Below the pieces are notes generated by a model. The model had not been told where the DNA came from. It worked only from the letters and a program-made list of their open reading frames with translations, and did not search any database. This document shows, piece after piece, positions 24,844 through 33,540 of a DNA stretch of 43,146 nt; the stretch's first letter is position 1, and every line of letters begins with the position of its first letter. The translations under genes and the position numbers were made by a program. Source of the stretch: a virus; IMG/VR virus record IMGVR_UViG_3300009481_003440, positions 1-43,146 of that record; one strand, given 5' to 3'.

Positions 24844-26238
24844 TTATATTAAATATACAGAAACATTTGAACAAATGTTGTCCCAAGACTTTACAGCTTC
24901 TGCTTTTTCATTGGTGGTGATTACTGTTGTAATTGGGCCAATACCATCGAAATCAATGACTTGGTATCCGTCCGGTATAGTCCATTTATTTCTTTGCTTC
25001 TTGTGTTCTGTGTCGTGGGCTACTATTATGTCGGAGCCTGTTAGTGCGGCATTAACCTGCTCTCCTCTCGTGTCTCCGTGACCGTCAACGAAAATCATGT
25101 CAAACTTTTCATTCTCAAATATCCCCAGACTATGGTGTATTGCTGGGGATGATCCTATTAACTGCTTATGGCTCCAGATATCTTTAGTTGATTTATTAGA
25201 AAGTTCTTTTACGGCATATTCATACCAACTCAAGTTTTTGCGGCGATGATTATTCATTTCTACCGAAACAACCTTATCGCACTTATCTAAAAATAATTTG
25301 GTAGAGTACGTGCCTATGCCGTACTCGAAAACAGATTTTATACTAAAAGTTTCTATTATTTTTTGCAATATTGGAAGATGGCTGGAGGTTGTTGTTAACA
25401 AAGGTTCTTGTGTCAACCCCAAATCTAAATCCTTGCATTCAGCGGCGGGCCTAATCTTATGTGCCCAGCTATGACCCTCTCCCGGTCTAACAGGAAAACA
25501 ATCTAAATAATACCCATCAGATCTCTTAGAGTTATCTTTGTTCCACCAGTCTTGTTTGGGCCAGTTGGATCTATCTATTCTGTCTGCGATAGAATAAACC
25601 AAGTTGCTGGGACGCGGTATGTGGACAACCATTGCCTCCTTCTTTTCGCTTTTTATCAATGATGAAAGCAGAGATTCGTCTGAAAAATTCGATGGGGGGT
25701 TGCAGGGATTTTCGTTGTTCCTGTATAAATTTCTCTTCCAACTTTCTACCAAGTCTGTATATGAAAGATCTTCTGGGTTTATAATTTCTTTTATTATATT
25801 TCCACGACCAAAAGTAAAATACATAGGCCATTTATTTTCGTCTTTAGATCCTGCATATACATTCGCACCGATAGCCCCTATTTTGTCTGGTTCTCCTTTG
25901 TTAATCAGATCTTTTAGCTTATCTTCATTTATAATCCATTGATCTATATCCATCAACATAAAATAGCAATTCATGTTTGATGCCATATACATTCTGGTTA
26001 TCTTCGCTTGGTTTCCAGTGGGAACATCCGGTATCGAATCAAAAATAACAATTTCACCACCTACTTTTTTAAGGTCATGAATAATTTGATTGTCTTTTTT
26101 TAATCCTTCAGTGATATAGCCAAGGTGAACATCTAATCCAAGCTTATGTTTTATATTATTGTATGTATATCTGTAGAACGAATAGTATCTAGAGTTACTG
26201 TTCGTAGTTAATATTATATTTTTAATTTTACTAAACAT
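24844..26238 (-). CDS. Fusion: GT-A-like glycosyltransferase plus SAM methyltransferase
   Basis: A 464-residue two-domain enzyme. Residues ~1-260 look like a GT-A fold with the metal-binding Asp-x-Asp (FMLMDIDQW) and a later GYYLDCFPVRPGEGHSWAHK segment. Residues ~285-460 form a class I methyltransferase-like domain: SVFEYGIGTYSTKLFL (SAM-binding loop), VVSVEMNN, FDMIFVDGHG, DIIVAHDTEH. It would add and methylate a sugar, or act as two linked activities. It overlaps the next gene by 8 bases. Confidence 0.75.
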   Translation of the reverse strand: MFSKIKNIILTTNSNSRYYSFYRYTYNNIKHKLGLDVHLGYITEGLKKDNQIIHDLKKVGGEIVIFDSIPDVPTGNQAKITRMYMASNMNCYFMLMDIDQWIINEDKLKDLINKGEPDKIGAIGANVYAGSKDENKWPMYFTFGRGNIIKEIINPEDLSYTDLVESWKRNLYRNNENPCNPPSNFSDESLLSSLIKSEKKEAMVVHIPRPSNLVYSIADRIDRSNWPKQDWWNKDNSKRSDGYYLDCFPVRPGEGHSWAHKIRPAAECKDLDLGLTQEPLLTTTSSHLPILQKIIETFSIKSVFEYGIGTYSTKLFLDKCDKVVSVEMNNHRRKNLSWYEYAVKELSNKSTKDIWSHKQLIGSSPAIHHSLGIFENEKFDMIFVDGHGDTRGEQVNAALTGSDIIVAHDTEHKKQRNKWTIPDGYQVIDFDGIGPITTVITTNEKAEAVKSWDNICSNVSVYLI

Positions 26239-27085
26239 AACTAAGTATTTTTTTTGCTCTTTCTAGATAGGTGTGTTTTTTAGAAAGGGCTAGTCCATTA
26301 CTGCCTATGCGGTTTAACTCTTCCTCATTGTCTTGATATTGAGCAATCATGTCGCCAACATCGTGAGGGATAATGGATGCATACTTATCATCATAAACTA
26401 GGCAGTTTTCTTTATCAATAAACCCAAGAGCCTCTAGCTGGTCGTTCCAGTTGGTTAGGAGGACTGTGCCACACCCGATGGTTTCAAAATGTCGGTAGTT
26501 AAAGTCATATGAGTGATTTCTATTCATGTGAATATGGTAGGAGTTAATGGCCTCTACCATATCGTCGCCAATAACGAATATGTCTAATTTTACATCGTAA
26601 CGCAATGATAGTATATTAACAATATTTGTTCTATTTCCCATGTTTCCGCAAAATCCAACAAAATGCTCTTTCTTGACGTTTGGCATGGGTTTGATGAGTG
26701 TATCATCAAATGCGTTGGGGAGCCATCTGTGATAGTCTTTTTCTACATATTTTCTGGTAGAATGGAAAAGAATGTCGTATTTTCCTTGGTGAAAAATATT
26801 TTCATAGGGATCTATGCCCCTGCAATGAGCATCAATACTCCAAAGAAACTTTTTAGGGTGTCGATAGGAGGATAGATCTGGCAGCCATTGTGTATTGTAT
26901 TGTTCTAGATTAAAAATCAAATCAAAAGAATTGAAGTCTACTTCTGAACCCCATCCCTCGTGCCCCATTCCCCACACCTCACACACACAACCAAGAGACT
27001 CGAACGCCCTTTCTAGGGAGAAGCACTCTCTGTATTTTCTGTTTCTGTCGTGCTTACCATTTTCTTGTATTATTAATATTTTCAT
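26231..27085 (-). CDS. CgeB-like glycosyltransferase
   Basis: A 284-residue GT-B-type protein. KILIIQENGKHDRNRKYREC begins the N-terminal domain. The C-terminal part (FGVN-like start HFVGFCGNMGNR, then YRHFETIGCGTVLLTNW and ENCLVYDD) is the signature of CgeB/Glyco_trans_1_2 transferases. It lacks an obvious E-x7-E motif, as is usual in that group. Sugar and acceptor are unknown. It lies 1 base from its upstream neighbour. Confidence 0.8.
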   Translation of the reverse strand: MKILIIQENGKHDRNRKYRECFSLERAFESLGCVCEVWGMGHEGWGSEVDFNSFDLIFNLEQYNTQWLPDLSSYRHPKKFLWSIDAHCRGIDPYENIFHQGKYDILFHSTRKYVEKDYHRWLPNAFDDTLIKPMPNVKKEHFVGFCGNMGNRTNIVNILSLRYDVKLDIFVIGDDMVEAINSYHIHMNRNHSYDFNYRHFETIGCGTVLLTNWNDQLEALGFIDKENCLVYDDKYASIIPHDVGDMIAQYQDNEEELNRIGSNGLALSKKHTYLERAKKILSYV

Positions 27086-27086
27086 G

Positions 27087-28466
27087 CTAGTAACTTAAAC
27101 ACCTCTCTATTTGTTCTGGTGAAAAATCAGGCCAATTATAAGGCATCCCAACAAATTCGTTTTCAATTCTATCCGTGGGGAACACCGACCAGAATTCATC
27201 GTTCAAAATTGCTTGCTCGTTACCTACATGTAACATTATTGACTCCTTTTTATTGTAGTCGGGCCACAATACGTTGCACAGAAAGTCCTGATCAGCACCG
27301 CGTTCCGACCCTATCCTACCTTGCCGAAAATAATTCTCAATGGCTTGTTTTATTTTTTTGTTCCTGCCTTTGATTCCCCACATACCCCCCAAAATCTTCA
27401 CATCGTGCCATTTGTGATCTCTCATCACATGCAGTGCTTTATCAGAAGAAAGCCATTCGTTTACTGCGTGCTTTTCTCTCCATAAAATTGGGCTATCAGC
27501 ATCTCTAAAAATAGTTACGTCTCCGTCTTCACAAGCATAAAACCTCCAAAACATCGACATTTCATCTTCGGGCAAGCCCTCCATTCTTATTGTCTTGCAT
27601 CCCTTGGATTTCAATTCATCTTCAATGCTTTTAGGAATAGAATCTCCCAAATAAAACCTGAACTCCCAATCGGGATACTTTTTTAGACCACTGTTTACCG
27701 CTTTAATGGCTCCGTCGTGATAAAAGGGATTTTCTCCATATAGGGAAAAGGAAACAATCTTCTTAGGTTTTGTGCTGTGTTTATAGCTTCTGTCTTCATC
27801 CAAACAGAAGTTGTTAGTTAGCTTTTCCGATGGAATACCCATAATATTTCTTTGTATTCTATGGAATGTGCTTTCTTCCTCATTGTAGTATATTTTTTTG
27901 CACTTAAATAAAGTCATCCAATCAGCAACCGCTCCAACACAATGGGCTTTCTCTCTTACTATGTTAAACCCTTCTGCCACCTTGCCATCGTCCTCATACC
28001 TAGGAACCTGATTTACTATTACTTTACTGCTCAACCTGTCTGCAAGAATATGGCTATCCGTAGCAAGAAATACATTTTCATATTCCGACAAGTGTTCGAC
28101 AGCAGAAATCCAGCGGGCATAATCCGATTCCCTGCCCCATGAATGGTGCATTCTTATGTGTACCCCAACGCAATCTTCTGGGATATCTGACATCAAGTTT
28201 TGTACTTGCGTGGATGGTTTTAGCGATTCAATGAATGGTTTAGAAATTCTAGCCGCATGTATATTATTAACATCATGCCACGCCCCCGATTTGTCGGAGC
28301 AATACACTATATTTAATCCGGCGTCTTGAAATATATCATGCCACTTGCAGTCAAAATGCCAGTCCGACCATCTAACGGTAATGTTGTCCGTTGTGCCGCA
28401 GTCGTGGATTGCGTTTACAATATTAGAAATCCTATTTCCTATCCCTCCATATACAACGCTAATCAT
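27087..28466 (-). CDS. Fusion: O-fucosyltransferase-like plus GT-A-like domain
   Basis: A 459-residue protein with two parts. Residues ~1-235: GGIGNRISNIVNAI, WHDIF, and CVGVHIRMHHSWGRESD, the donor-binding order of NodZ/FUT8-type fucosyltransferases. Residues ~245-459: KKIVSFSLYGENPFYHDGAI and the Asp-x-Asp in VTIFRDADSPILWRE, which is GT-A-like. The start at 28466 overlaps the upstream stop by 8 bases; an extension to 28505 is less likely. The first half has the same plan as the complete 253-residue protein at 31486-32247. Confidence 0.75.
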   Translation of the reverse strand: MISVVYGGIGNRISNIVNAIHDCGTTDNITVRWSDWHFDCKWHDIFQDAGLNIVYCSDKSGAWHDVNNIHAARISKPFIESLKPSTQVQNLMSDIPEDCVGVHIRMHHSWGRESDYARWISAVEHLSEYENVFLATDSHILADRLSSKVIVNQVPRYEDDGKVAEGFNIVREKAHCVGAVADWMTLFKCKKIYYNEEESTFHRIQRNIMGIPSEKLTNNFCLDEDRSYKHSTKPKKIVSFSLYGENPFYHDGAIKAVNSGLKKYPDWEFRFYLGDSIPKSIEDELKSKGCKTIRMEGLPEDEMSMFWRFYACEDGDVTIFRDADSPILWREKHAVNEWLSSDKALHVMRDHKWHDVKILGGMWGIKGRNKKIKQAIENYFRQGRIGSERGADQDFLCNVLWPDYNKKESIMLHVGNEQAILNDEFWSVFPTDRIENEFVGMPYNWPDFSPEQIERCLSY

Positions 28467-29940
28467 TATGATAGACACCCTGAGAAACCGTTTCTTTGGA
28501 GACATAATAAAAATCTTCTTCCTTGCCCAACAAGTAAGAATCGCCTATAAACTTAACGGTGGATCTGCATTTAAAAAATTCATCACACGCTGGTTTGCAT
28601 CCCACCCATAATTTGCTTGGGTGTATAAAGTCGTCAAACACAATTATGCCACCGTCCGACATGTTCTTGTGAGTTTTTTCTAGCATATCTAGGGTTGATT
28701 GATACAGGTCTCCATCGGACAACGCAAAACATATCTTATCGGGGATGTTATTTTTAGGTATATCTTTAAAAAACCCTTTGGTAACTGCTGGCATTTTGAT
28801 GTGATGGTTATTGATGTTGTCGGTAAAGTCATCTAATGAACAAGACATTTCTCCTTTTTGAGGACATTCACCGTTACTTCTTTTGTCGTGTTTTTTGTCT
28901 GAGTCTGGCAATCCCTCGAAAGAATCATATACATATATCTTTTTGTCTGAGTTGTTCAAATCAAGCAACCTTTGCATGGCAACTGTGGTGTTTCCACGAA
29001 AGCACCCAAATTCCACTATATCTCCTTCTACTTTGTTGTCTAGGACATGTTGAAGATATGTCAATACCACCTTATGTTCATTGTACGACATCATGTGGTC
29101 TATAGTGTCGCCCATTTGGTTATGATTAGTGTAGACGTGAGCGTAATTGGAGAAATACTGTTTTACTAAATCTCTTTTTTGTATATCTTTCTTTTTCAAC
29201 CTACTAAGAAAAGCATCAATATAATGTTGTGGCATAAAGCTTGGATCAACAACCTTATAATCTTCACCAAACCTTTCTAGCCTATGCCTGTCTGGGCTTG
29301 CCTTATGCCCTATCATATCGTGCACATGAACATGGCACAGTTTGGGCTCATAGAATACTTCCTCGCCCTTGTCGTGATTTACAGAACAATCTATTGTGTG
29401 GTTTACCTTATGATGATGGAGGGAATGATACCAAGCCTCATCTGTTGTTCTCCATACCCTAATGTGTGGATCATGCATGATGCCTCGCATGGAGGATACG
29501 TCGATCATGTGTATCGAGGGGGAAATAAAGTGATAGCAACTAAGGCTAACAACCTTTTCTATATTTTCACGTATCATGTGATCAAGTATCTCGCCCAGCA
29601 ATGGAGTGTAAAATTCATCTGAATCACACTGGATTAAAAACTCATTACCAAACTCTCTTGCCCAAGCAATACACTCATTTCTGCATTTAACCTCATCAAA
29701 ACCCCCGTCTTCTACAGACCTATCAAATCCGTGGCCATAGCTCTGCCACCTCTCTGTTACTTTGGGAAAATACTTTTCTGTAAGATCGCCCATCTGACTC
29801 GGCTTTTCGTCGTCTGTGTAGACGATAAGTATATCTGTCACCCAATCATACGCAGACATAGTTTTTACCGACAGATCTAAATAAAAGAAGTCTGAGCTGT
29901 GGGTAATATACCACACTGTTGACTTTGTACTATGAACCAT
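28459..29940 (-). CDS. Fusion: GT-A-like glycosyltransferase plus TylF/MycF-type O-methyltransferase
   Basis: A 493-residue enzyme. Residues ~1-260: a GT-A-like domain (TVWYITHSSDFFYLDLS, FLIQCDSDEFYTPLL with the Asp-x-Asp). Residues ~285-480: a macrocin O-methyltransferase-like domain, GDIVEFGCFRGNTTVAM (SAM loop), KIYVYDSFEGLPDSD, FFKDIPKN and GGIIVFDDFIHP. The TylF/MycF family methylates sugar hydroxyls, so the protein probably adds a sugar and methylates it or its neighbour. It overlaps both neighbours by 8-11 bases. Confidence 0.8.
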   Translation of the reverse strand: MVHSTKSTVWYITHSSDFFYLDLSVKTMSAYDWVTDILIVYTDDEKPSQMGDLTEKYFPKVTERWQSYGHGFDRSVEDGGFDEVKCRNECIAWAREFGNEFLIQCDSDEFYTPLLGEILDHMIRENIEKVVSLSCYHFISPSIHMIDVSSMRGIMHDPHIRVWRTTDEAWYHSLHHHKVNHTIDCSVNHDKGEEVFYEPKLCHVHVHDMIGHKASPDRHRLERFGEDYKVVDPSFMPQHYIDAFLSRLKKKDIQKRDLVKQYFSNYAHVYTNHNQMGDTIDHMMSYNEHKVVLTYLQHVLDNKVEGDIVEFGCFRGNTTVAMQRLLDLNNSDKKIYVYDSFEGLPDSDKKHDKRSNGECPQKGEMSCSLDDFTDNINNHHIKMPAVTKGFFKDIPKNNIPDKICFALSDGDLYQSTLDMLEKTHKNMSDGGIIVFDDFIHPSKLWVGCKPACDEFFKCRSTVKFIGDSYLLGKEEDFYYVSKETVSQGVYHND

Positions 29941-31489
29941 CTCTATCCCTCATAACATCATAGAATTTATGTATATTAAAGTTAATATTTCTATTTTTGT
30001 CTTCACACCAGTCTAGATAGTTATATAAAACAACGAGGTTGGGATTCATGAATATATTCCCCCCCCTTTGTATTATATCTAAATGAAAGGGTACATGTTC
30101 AGAAGCTTCCCCAGTATATGTAGAATTAATTACATCACCTATCTTGTATATAGCCATTCCACCAAAAGCAGAATTCACCTTTACCCAAGGATCTCCTCTG
30201 CCTGAAGTAGCATATTTACCATGATAACCCTTCATTCTTCCTCCGTGTGTACCCATCCCATGCCCAAGATCTCTGTGGGCAAATGTGTCCCAATATACAT
30301 GGTTGCCTCTTCTTGAGTTTTTCCCGTTAGCGGCAACTCCAGACCACAAAAATTCAGACCCGATAGTATTAGCTACTCCATCATAACTAAAGCCTCCGGT
30401 CAAGTCCATATCAATTAAAATATAATAATCATAATCTAAAAACTTTTCCCTAACCTTATCTAAGCATTTGTTTCTGTACTCAGCCATCCTAACCACCCTT
30501 TGTTGACCCATGCCACCAAGACGTTCCCTATCTAGCTTCTCGGTTGTAAGAGATATCCTTTCGGGGTCTTTCATCTGCCAGCTTTCAAGATAGTCAACTG
30601 TTTCGTCTTCTGAGTCGTTTTCATAAACTATGAAGGCATGGTCTTTAAACAGGGAGGCAAGGTGATTGAATCTTGCTTCTCCTGTGGCTCTCCAATGTCC
30701 AGCTATACCTCTAGCCAACCCGCATATAACAGCTCTGGACTCGGACATCTTCTTATAACCGGCTTCAACCGCCCTTGTGTAGTATGGAAGATCGCAGTGG
30801 TACTTATCTTCTGGAAACATGTGGCAGAATTTTGAAATGAGAGTCTCTGAGTCTTTTTTTGTTTCTGGGTAAAAGTTCTCTATTTTTTCGGCGTCATGAT
30901 ACACACAAACATCTGTGCTCAAATACACAAACTTATAGTCATTAAAGAATAATCTTAGGGTAAGGTCTTGTACAGAAGAGTTTATGCTGTCGTAAGAATC
31001 ATCGAGCCCTCCGATTTTTGACCACATCGACCTTGGTATACATGGAACCTGCAACGACGCTATTCCTATCGGGGTATAGCTAAACCTTTTATCTTTGGAT
31101 GATTCGTCTGTTAGTATAGAAACAGCCAGACATGAGTCTGGGTTTTGTGATGCTACTGACGCTATGTTTTGTAGCATGGAGGTGTGAAATTCCCCGTTCA
31201 CTAAAAATAAAATATGATTAGAAGATCCTTGGTCACAAAGAAAGTTTATCGTTTTTATTTCGCTTTCTTTGGGCTTGTAGAAGTTTATCTCTTTGAAGTT
31301 CCAGTGGGGCGAAGATTTAATGAAGTCTACGGCAGACTCCGGGCCCGAAAAGTATAAGTTAATTTCGTTGGAGATATTTGACGCTAGATTAAGCGTTTGG
31401 AGAGACTGTTGGTGTGAGCCGTTGTTGGACAGGAGGCAAACGTCTATAGATTCAGCTGGATTATTTTCTTTAGAAAATTCTATCTTCAT
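29930..31489 (-). CDS. Two-domain glycosyltransferase, C-terminal CAP59/GT69-like
   Basis: A 519-residue protein. The N-terminal ~230 residues resemble a GT2-type domain without a clear catalytic triad (DVCLLSNNGSHQQSLQTLNL, HILFLVNGEFH). The C-terminal part has FIVYENDSEDETVDYLESW and YYILIDMDLTGGF (Asp-x-Asp), then SGVAANGKNSR and NSAFGGMAIYKI. This order is that of the CAP59/CMT1 mannosyltransferase family (GT69), known from fungal capsules and also from bacterial and viral clusters. It is coupled to the next gene by an 11-base overlap. Confidence 0.78.
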   Translation of the reverse strand: MKIEFSKENNPAESIDVCLLSNNGSHQQSLQTLNLASNISNEINLYFSGPESAVDFIKSSPHWNFKEINFYKPKESEIKTINFLCDQGSSNHILFLVNGEFHTSMLQNIASVASQNPDSCLAVSILTDESSKDKRFSYTPIGIASLQVPCIPRSMWSKIGGLDDSYDSINSSVQDLTLRLFFNDYKFVYLSTDVCVYHDAEKIENFYPETKKDSETLISKFCHMFPEDKYHCDLPYYTRAVEAGYKKMSESRAVICGLARGIAGHWRATGEARFNHLASLFKDHAFIVYENDSEDETVDYLESWQMKDPERISLTTEKLDRERLGGMGQQRVVRMAEYRNKCLDKVREKFLDYDYYILIDMDLTGGFSYDGVANTIGSEFLWSGVAANGKNSRRGNHVYWDTFAHRDLGHGMGTHGGRMKGYHGKYATSGRGDPWVKVNSAFGGMAIYKIGDVINSTYTGEASEHVPFHLDIIQRGGNIFMNPNLVVLYNYLDWCEDKNRNINFNIHKFYDVMRDRDGS

Positions 31490-32247
31490 ATCAGAATAGT
31501 CTCTCTTTTGGTTGTGTTTAGCATCTGTGCCATCTGAGAGAAGCTACTATTTAAAGTGCCCACCATTTCTTGACACATAGAAAGAAGGCAGAAATCAGCG
31601 AGAGCCTCTTTCATTCCATCCACAGTTCTGTTTTTGTTTTTCTGCTCAAGATAAATCAATCTATCTCCATACATTTTAAATTCATCTAGATCACTAGGTG
31701 TGTCTACACAGACAAACACCTTGGAATTTGTGTAGGTATCTATGAACTCTTCTATCTTAGCAAATGTTTTAGAAGGAAAGCCCCCATATGTTCTTCTGAC
31801 ATGAACGCCGATTGTGTTTCCAGTAAAATTCTGCATACACTGATCTATCTTTTCGTGTATGTCTGGAAGAGGCACCACTAATTTTTTAAGATATGGGTTG
31901 AGCAGCTCCTTGTGATTCCATCCGTTACAGAAGTAACCAGCACAGGCCTCAATCCATTTGTGGTCAGAATCTTTGATGTGGTCTACTTGCTTACCTTCAT
32001 ATCTCTTTAAAAGGCCTTCTCTGTGTAGCTGTTGATGGTCGTGCCCCTCATAGCACCTATCTTCATCGCCCAGAAAGACAGCCATGTTTGTTTGAAAAAG
32101 ATCGTGCCAATGAGCATCGCAACCCCTTCCCGGAATCCACCTTATCGCAAAGGATCTTCCCATTTCTTCCGCTGCCGCCCAAGCTGAGGCTGTTAGTTTA
32201 ATCCTGTCTCCTAGACCATTCTTTGGCCAAGCTATCAAGTGTTTCAT
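31486..32247 (-). CDS. O-fucosyltransferase (NodZ)-like protein
   Basis: A 253-residue protein starting MKHLIAWPKNGLGDRIKLTA, the loop that opens NodZ/FUT8-like transferases. HWHDLFQ follows, and NTIGVHVRRTYGG carries the donor-binding arginine motif. The end (EMVGTLNSSFSQMAQML) matches the last conserved block, which includes a Ser in a G-x-x-x-S-S-F context. The ATG overlaps the upstream stop as ATGA; the open 26-codon extension is rejected. The likely donor is a GDP-sugar. Confidence 0.78.
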   Translation of the reverse strand: MKHLIAWPKNGLGDRIKLTASAWAAAEEMGRSFAIRWIPGRGCDAHWHDLFQTNMAVFLGDEDRCYEGHDHQQLHREGLLKRYEGKQVDHIKDSDHKWIEACAGYFCNGWNHKELLNPYLKKLVVPLPDIHEKIDQCMQNFTGNTIGVHVRRTYGGFPSKTFAKIEEFIDTYTNSKVFVCVDTPSDLDEFKMYGDRLIYLEQKNKNRTVDGMKEALADFCLLSMCQEMVGTLNSSFSQMAQMLNTTKRETILI

Positions 32248-32990
32248 TTTAAATTTCTTATAGACTGTAAGAAGGTTTCCATTTTTTGCTGAGGTGTCTT
32301 TTTTGAGAAGAAAAATTCTTGACACTTTTTAACCATATTATTTCTAGCCTCTCTATGCCCCGGTCTCTTATGCAATGCTTCTGATGATGGTAGCTGTCTG
32401 GTGGGTAGTTTCATTTGAAGAGGTTTGTTCTTATACGCAAACAGGGAGGCGTAAGCCAAGAAGATGTCTTCTCCATTCATGTCTCCATGATAACCCCACT
32501 TATTCAGTTCAGAATAGCTTAGGTTATTTTTCCTGAAGAAAAGTCTTTCAGACTCAACCAAAAAACCAATGAGACCTTTTGGTACGGAAGCTAAACAAGT
32601 TAGGCATATATCCACTTCTCCGTAGCAATTTTTTAGACTATAATTTCCTTTTTCATCTAAATTTCTACCCCAAGCACAATATACCCTATGAGGGTTATTA
32701 CAAAAACTATTCCACATCGAATCAAAAGCCTGCGGCTCTGCTACTAGATCATCGTCTTGAAAGACAAGGCAGTCATTTGATGCCAGAAGACCGTTGGCCC
32801 ATCTCGTTCTTAAACCAAAGTCTGTATTGCAATTAACTATTTTTACTTTGTCGTGGCAATAAGATAGGGAAACCTCTCTGTTGTTATTAAATACTATTAT
32901 TTCACCGATTATAGAATATTCTTTTTGTCTTTCTATAATCTTATATATATTATCCGGTCTTTTCCAGCTATTTATTAAAAGGCTTATCAT
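32244..32990 (-). CDS. Exostosin GT64-like glycosyltransferase
   Basis: A 248-residue GT-A protein starting MISLLINSWKRPDNIYKI. IIVFNNNREVSL and NTDFGLRTRWANGLLASNDC followed by LVFQDDDLV (Asp-Asp-Asp) are the features of the GT64 (exostosin C-terminal) family. NGEDIFLAYASLFAY is the late conserved block. The upstream open reading is only the translated 3' end of the tmRNA, so this ATG is the start. There are just 9 bases between the tmRNA end and the ATG and no ribosome-binding site, so translation may depend on an uncleaved precursor. Confidence 0.85.
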   Translation of the reverse strand: MISLLINSWKRPDNIYKIIERQKEYSIIGEIIVFNNNREVSLSYCHDKVKIVNCNTDFGLRTRWANGLLASNDCLVFQDDDLVAEPQAFDSMWNSFCNNPHRVYCAWGRNLDEKGNYSLKNCYGEVDICLTCLASVPKGLIGFLVESERLFFRKNNLSYSELNKWGYHGDMNGEDIFLAYASLFAYKNKPLQMKLPTRQLPSSEALHKRPGHREARNNMVKKCQEFFFSKKTPQQKMETFLQSIRNLK

Positions 32991-32999
32991 TTTTATAAG

Positions 33000-33336
33000 T
33001 GGAGGCGGCGGGAATCGAACCCGCGTCCTGTAATATTTCCTTAACAACCTCTACATGGTTAGCAAATTGTATTCACACAAAAAGCAAAGTTATCCGAATT
33101 ATCGGAGTCATTGGTTGCCTACAACCATCGGAGATAGAAACGAGTACCTCCTCTCGTTCGAGTTATCGACTTCATCGTGATTGGATAAAAAGGCTCACGA
33201 AGCCCCCGCAGCTTAAGCTGCCAATGCTAAACTAGGTTCGGCAATTGAAAAATTTGGTCAACTTTTATAGTGGCCTGTTGACCAGCCACTCCATGCAGCC
33301 ATTAATTAGATACCCAGTCGATGCCATTTCGCCCCC
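33000..33336 (-). ncRNA. ssrA: tmRNA (transfer-messenger RNA)
   Basis: A complete one-piece tmRNA of 337 bases. The 5' end GGGGGCG pairs with 3' CGCCTCC (7 bp), including a G3-U pair, the identity element for alanyl-tRNA synthetase. The 3' part has the T arm GCGGGTTCGATTCCCGC, and the conserved GGCATCGACTGGG follows the 5' strand. Pseudoknot 1 is clear: GTGGC with GCCAC and TGGTCAAC with GTTGACCA. The tag begins with GCC after AATTTTTCAATT and reads AEPSLALAA, then TAA, ending in the LAA needed for degradation. CCA is not encoded (the sequence continues A-CTTATA), so the host must add it. Its function is rescue of stalled ribosomes and tagging. Confidence 0.97.
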
Positions 33337-33346
33337 TAGGTATGCT

Positions 33347-33352
33347 ATTGTA
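33347..33352 (-). promoter_or_regulatory. Candidate -10 box for tmRNA
   Basis: The minus strand has TACAAT ten bases before the mature 5' end of the tmRNA, preceded by AGG. No convincing -35. The tmRNA could also be cut from a longer transcript. Confidence 0.35.
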
Positions 33353-33354
33353 CC

Positions 33355-33540
33355 TTACTCTTCATCCTTTTTCTTTTTGTTTTTTTTCTTAGTCCAGTCC
33401 GCTTCAGATTCATCTACCGGAACACACTTGCCATCCTTCTCCACATAGCCATCATTACAATTGGGGGGATAGCCAGCTTTTTCGTCTGCCTGAATTTCTA
33501 ATTGTTCTTGGACAGCCTTATAAAATTTTTCTCTTTTCAT
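33355..33540 (-). CDS. Small protein with a cysteine pair
   Basis: A 61-residue protein (MKREKFYKAVQEQLEIQADE at the start) with GYPPNCNDGYVEKDGKCVP in the middle, two cysteines 11 residues apart that could form a disulfide or a small metal site, and a Lys-rich tail. The ATG at 33540 has GGAG seven bases upstream and lies inside the end of the metalloprotease gene. The function is unknown; it might be a partner or inhibitor of that protease. Confidence 0.65.
   Translation of the reverse strand: MKREKFYKAVQEQLEIQADEKAGYPPNCNDGYVEKDGKCVPVDESEADWTKKKNKKKKDEE

Noticed and set aside
32991-33047. N-terminal extension of the GT64-like gene (RVRFPPPPLIK)
   Set aside because: It is a translation of the tmRNA acceptor and T arm; the true ATG is at 32990.
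32999-33235. Plus-strand ORF starting MEAAGIEPASC
   Set aside because: It is the antisense reading of the tmRNA 3' end. Such spurious proteins are common in databases.
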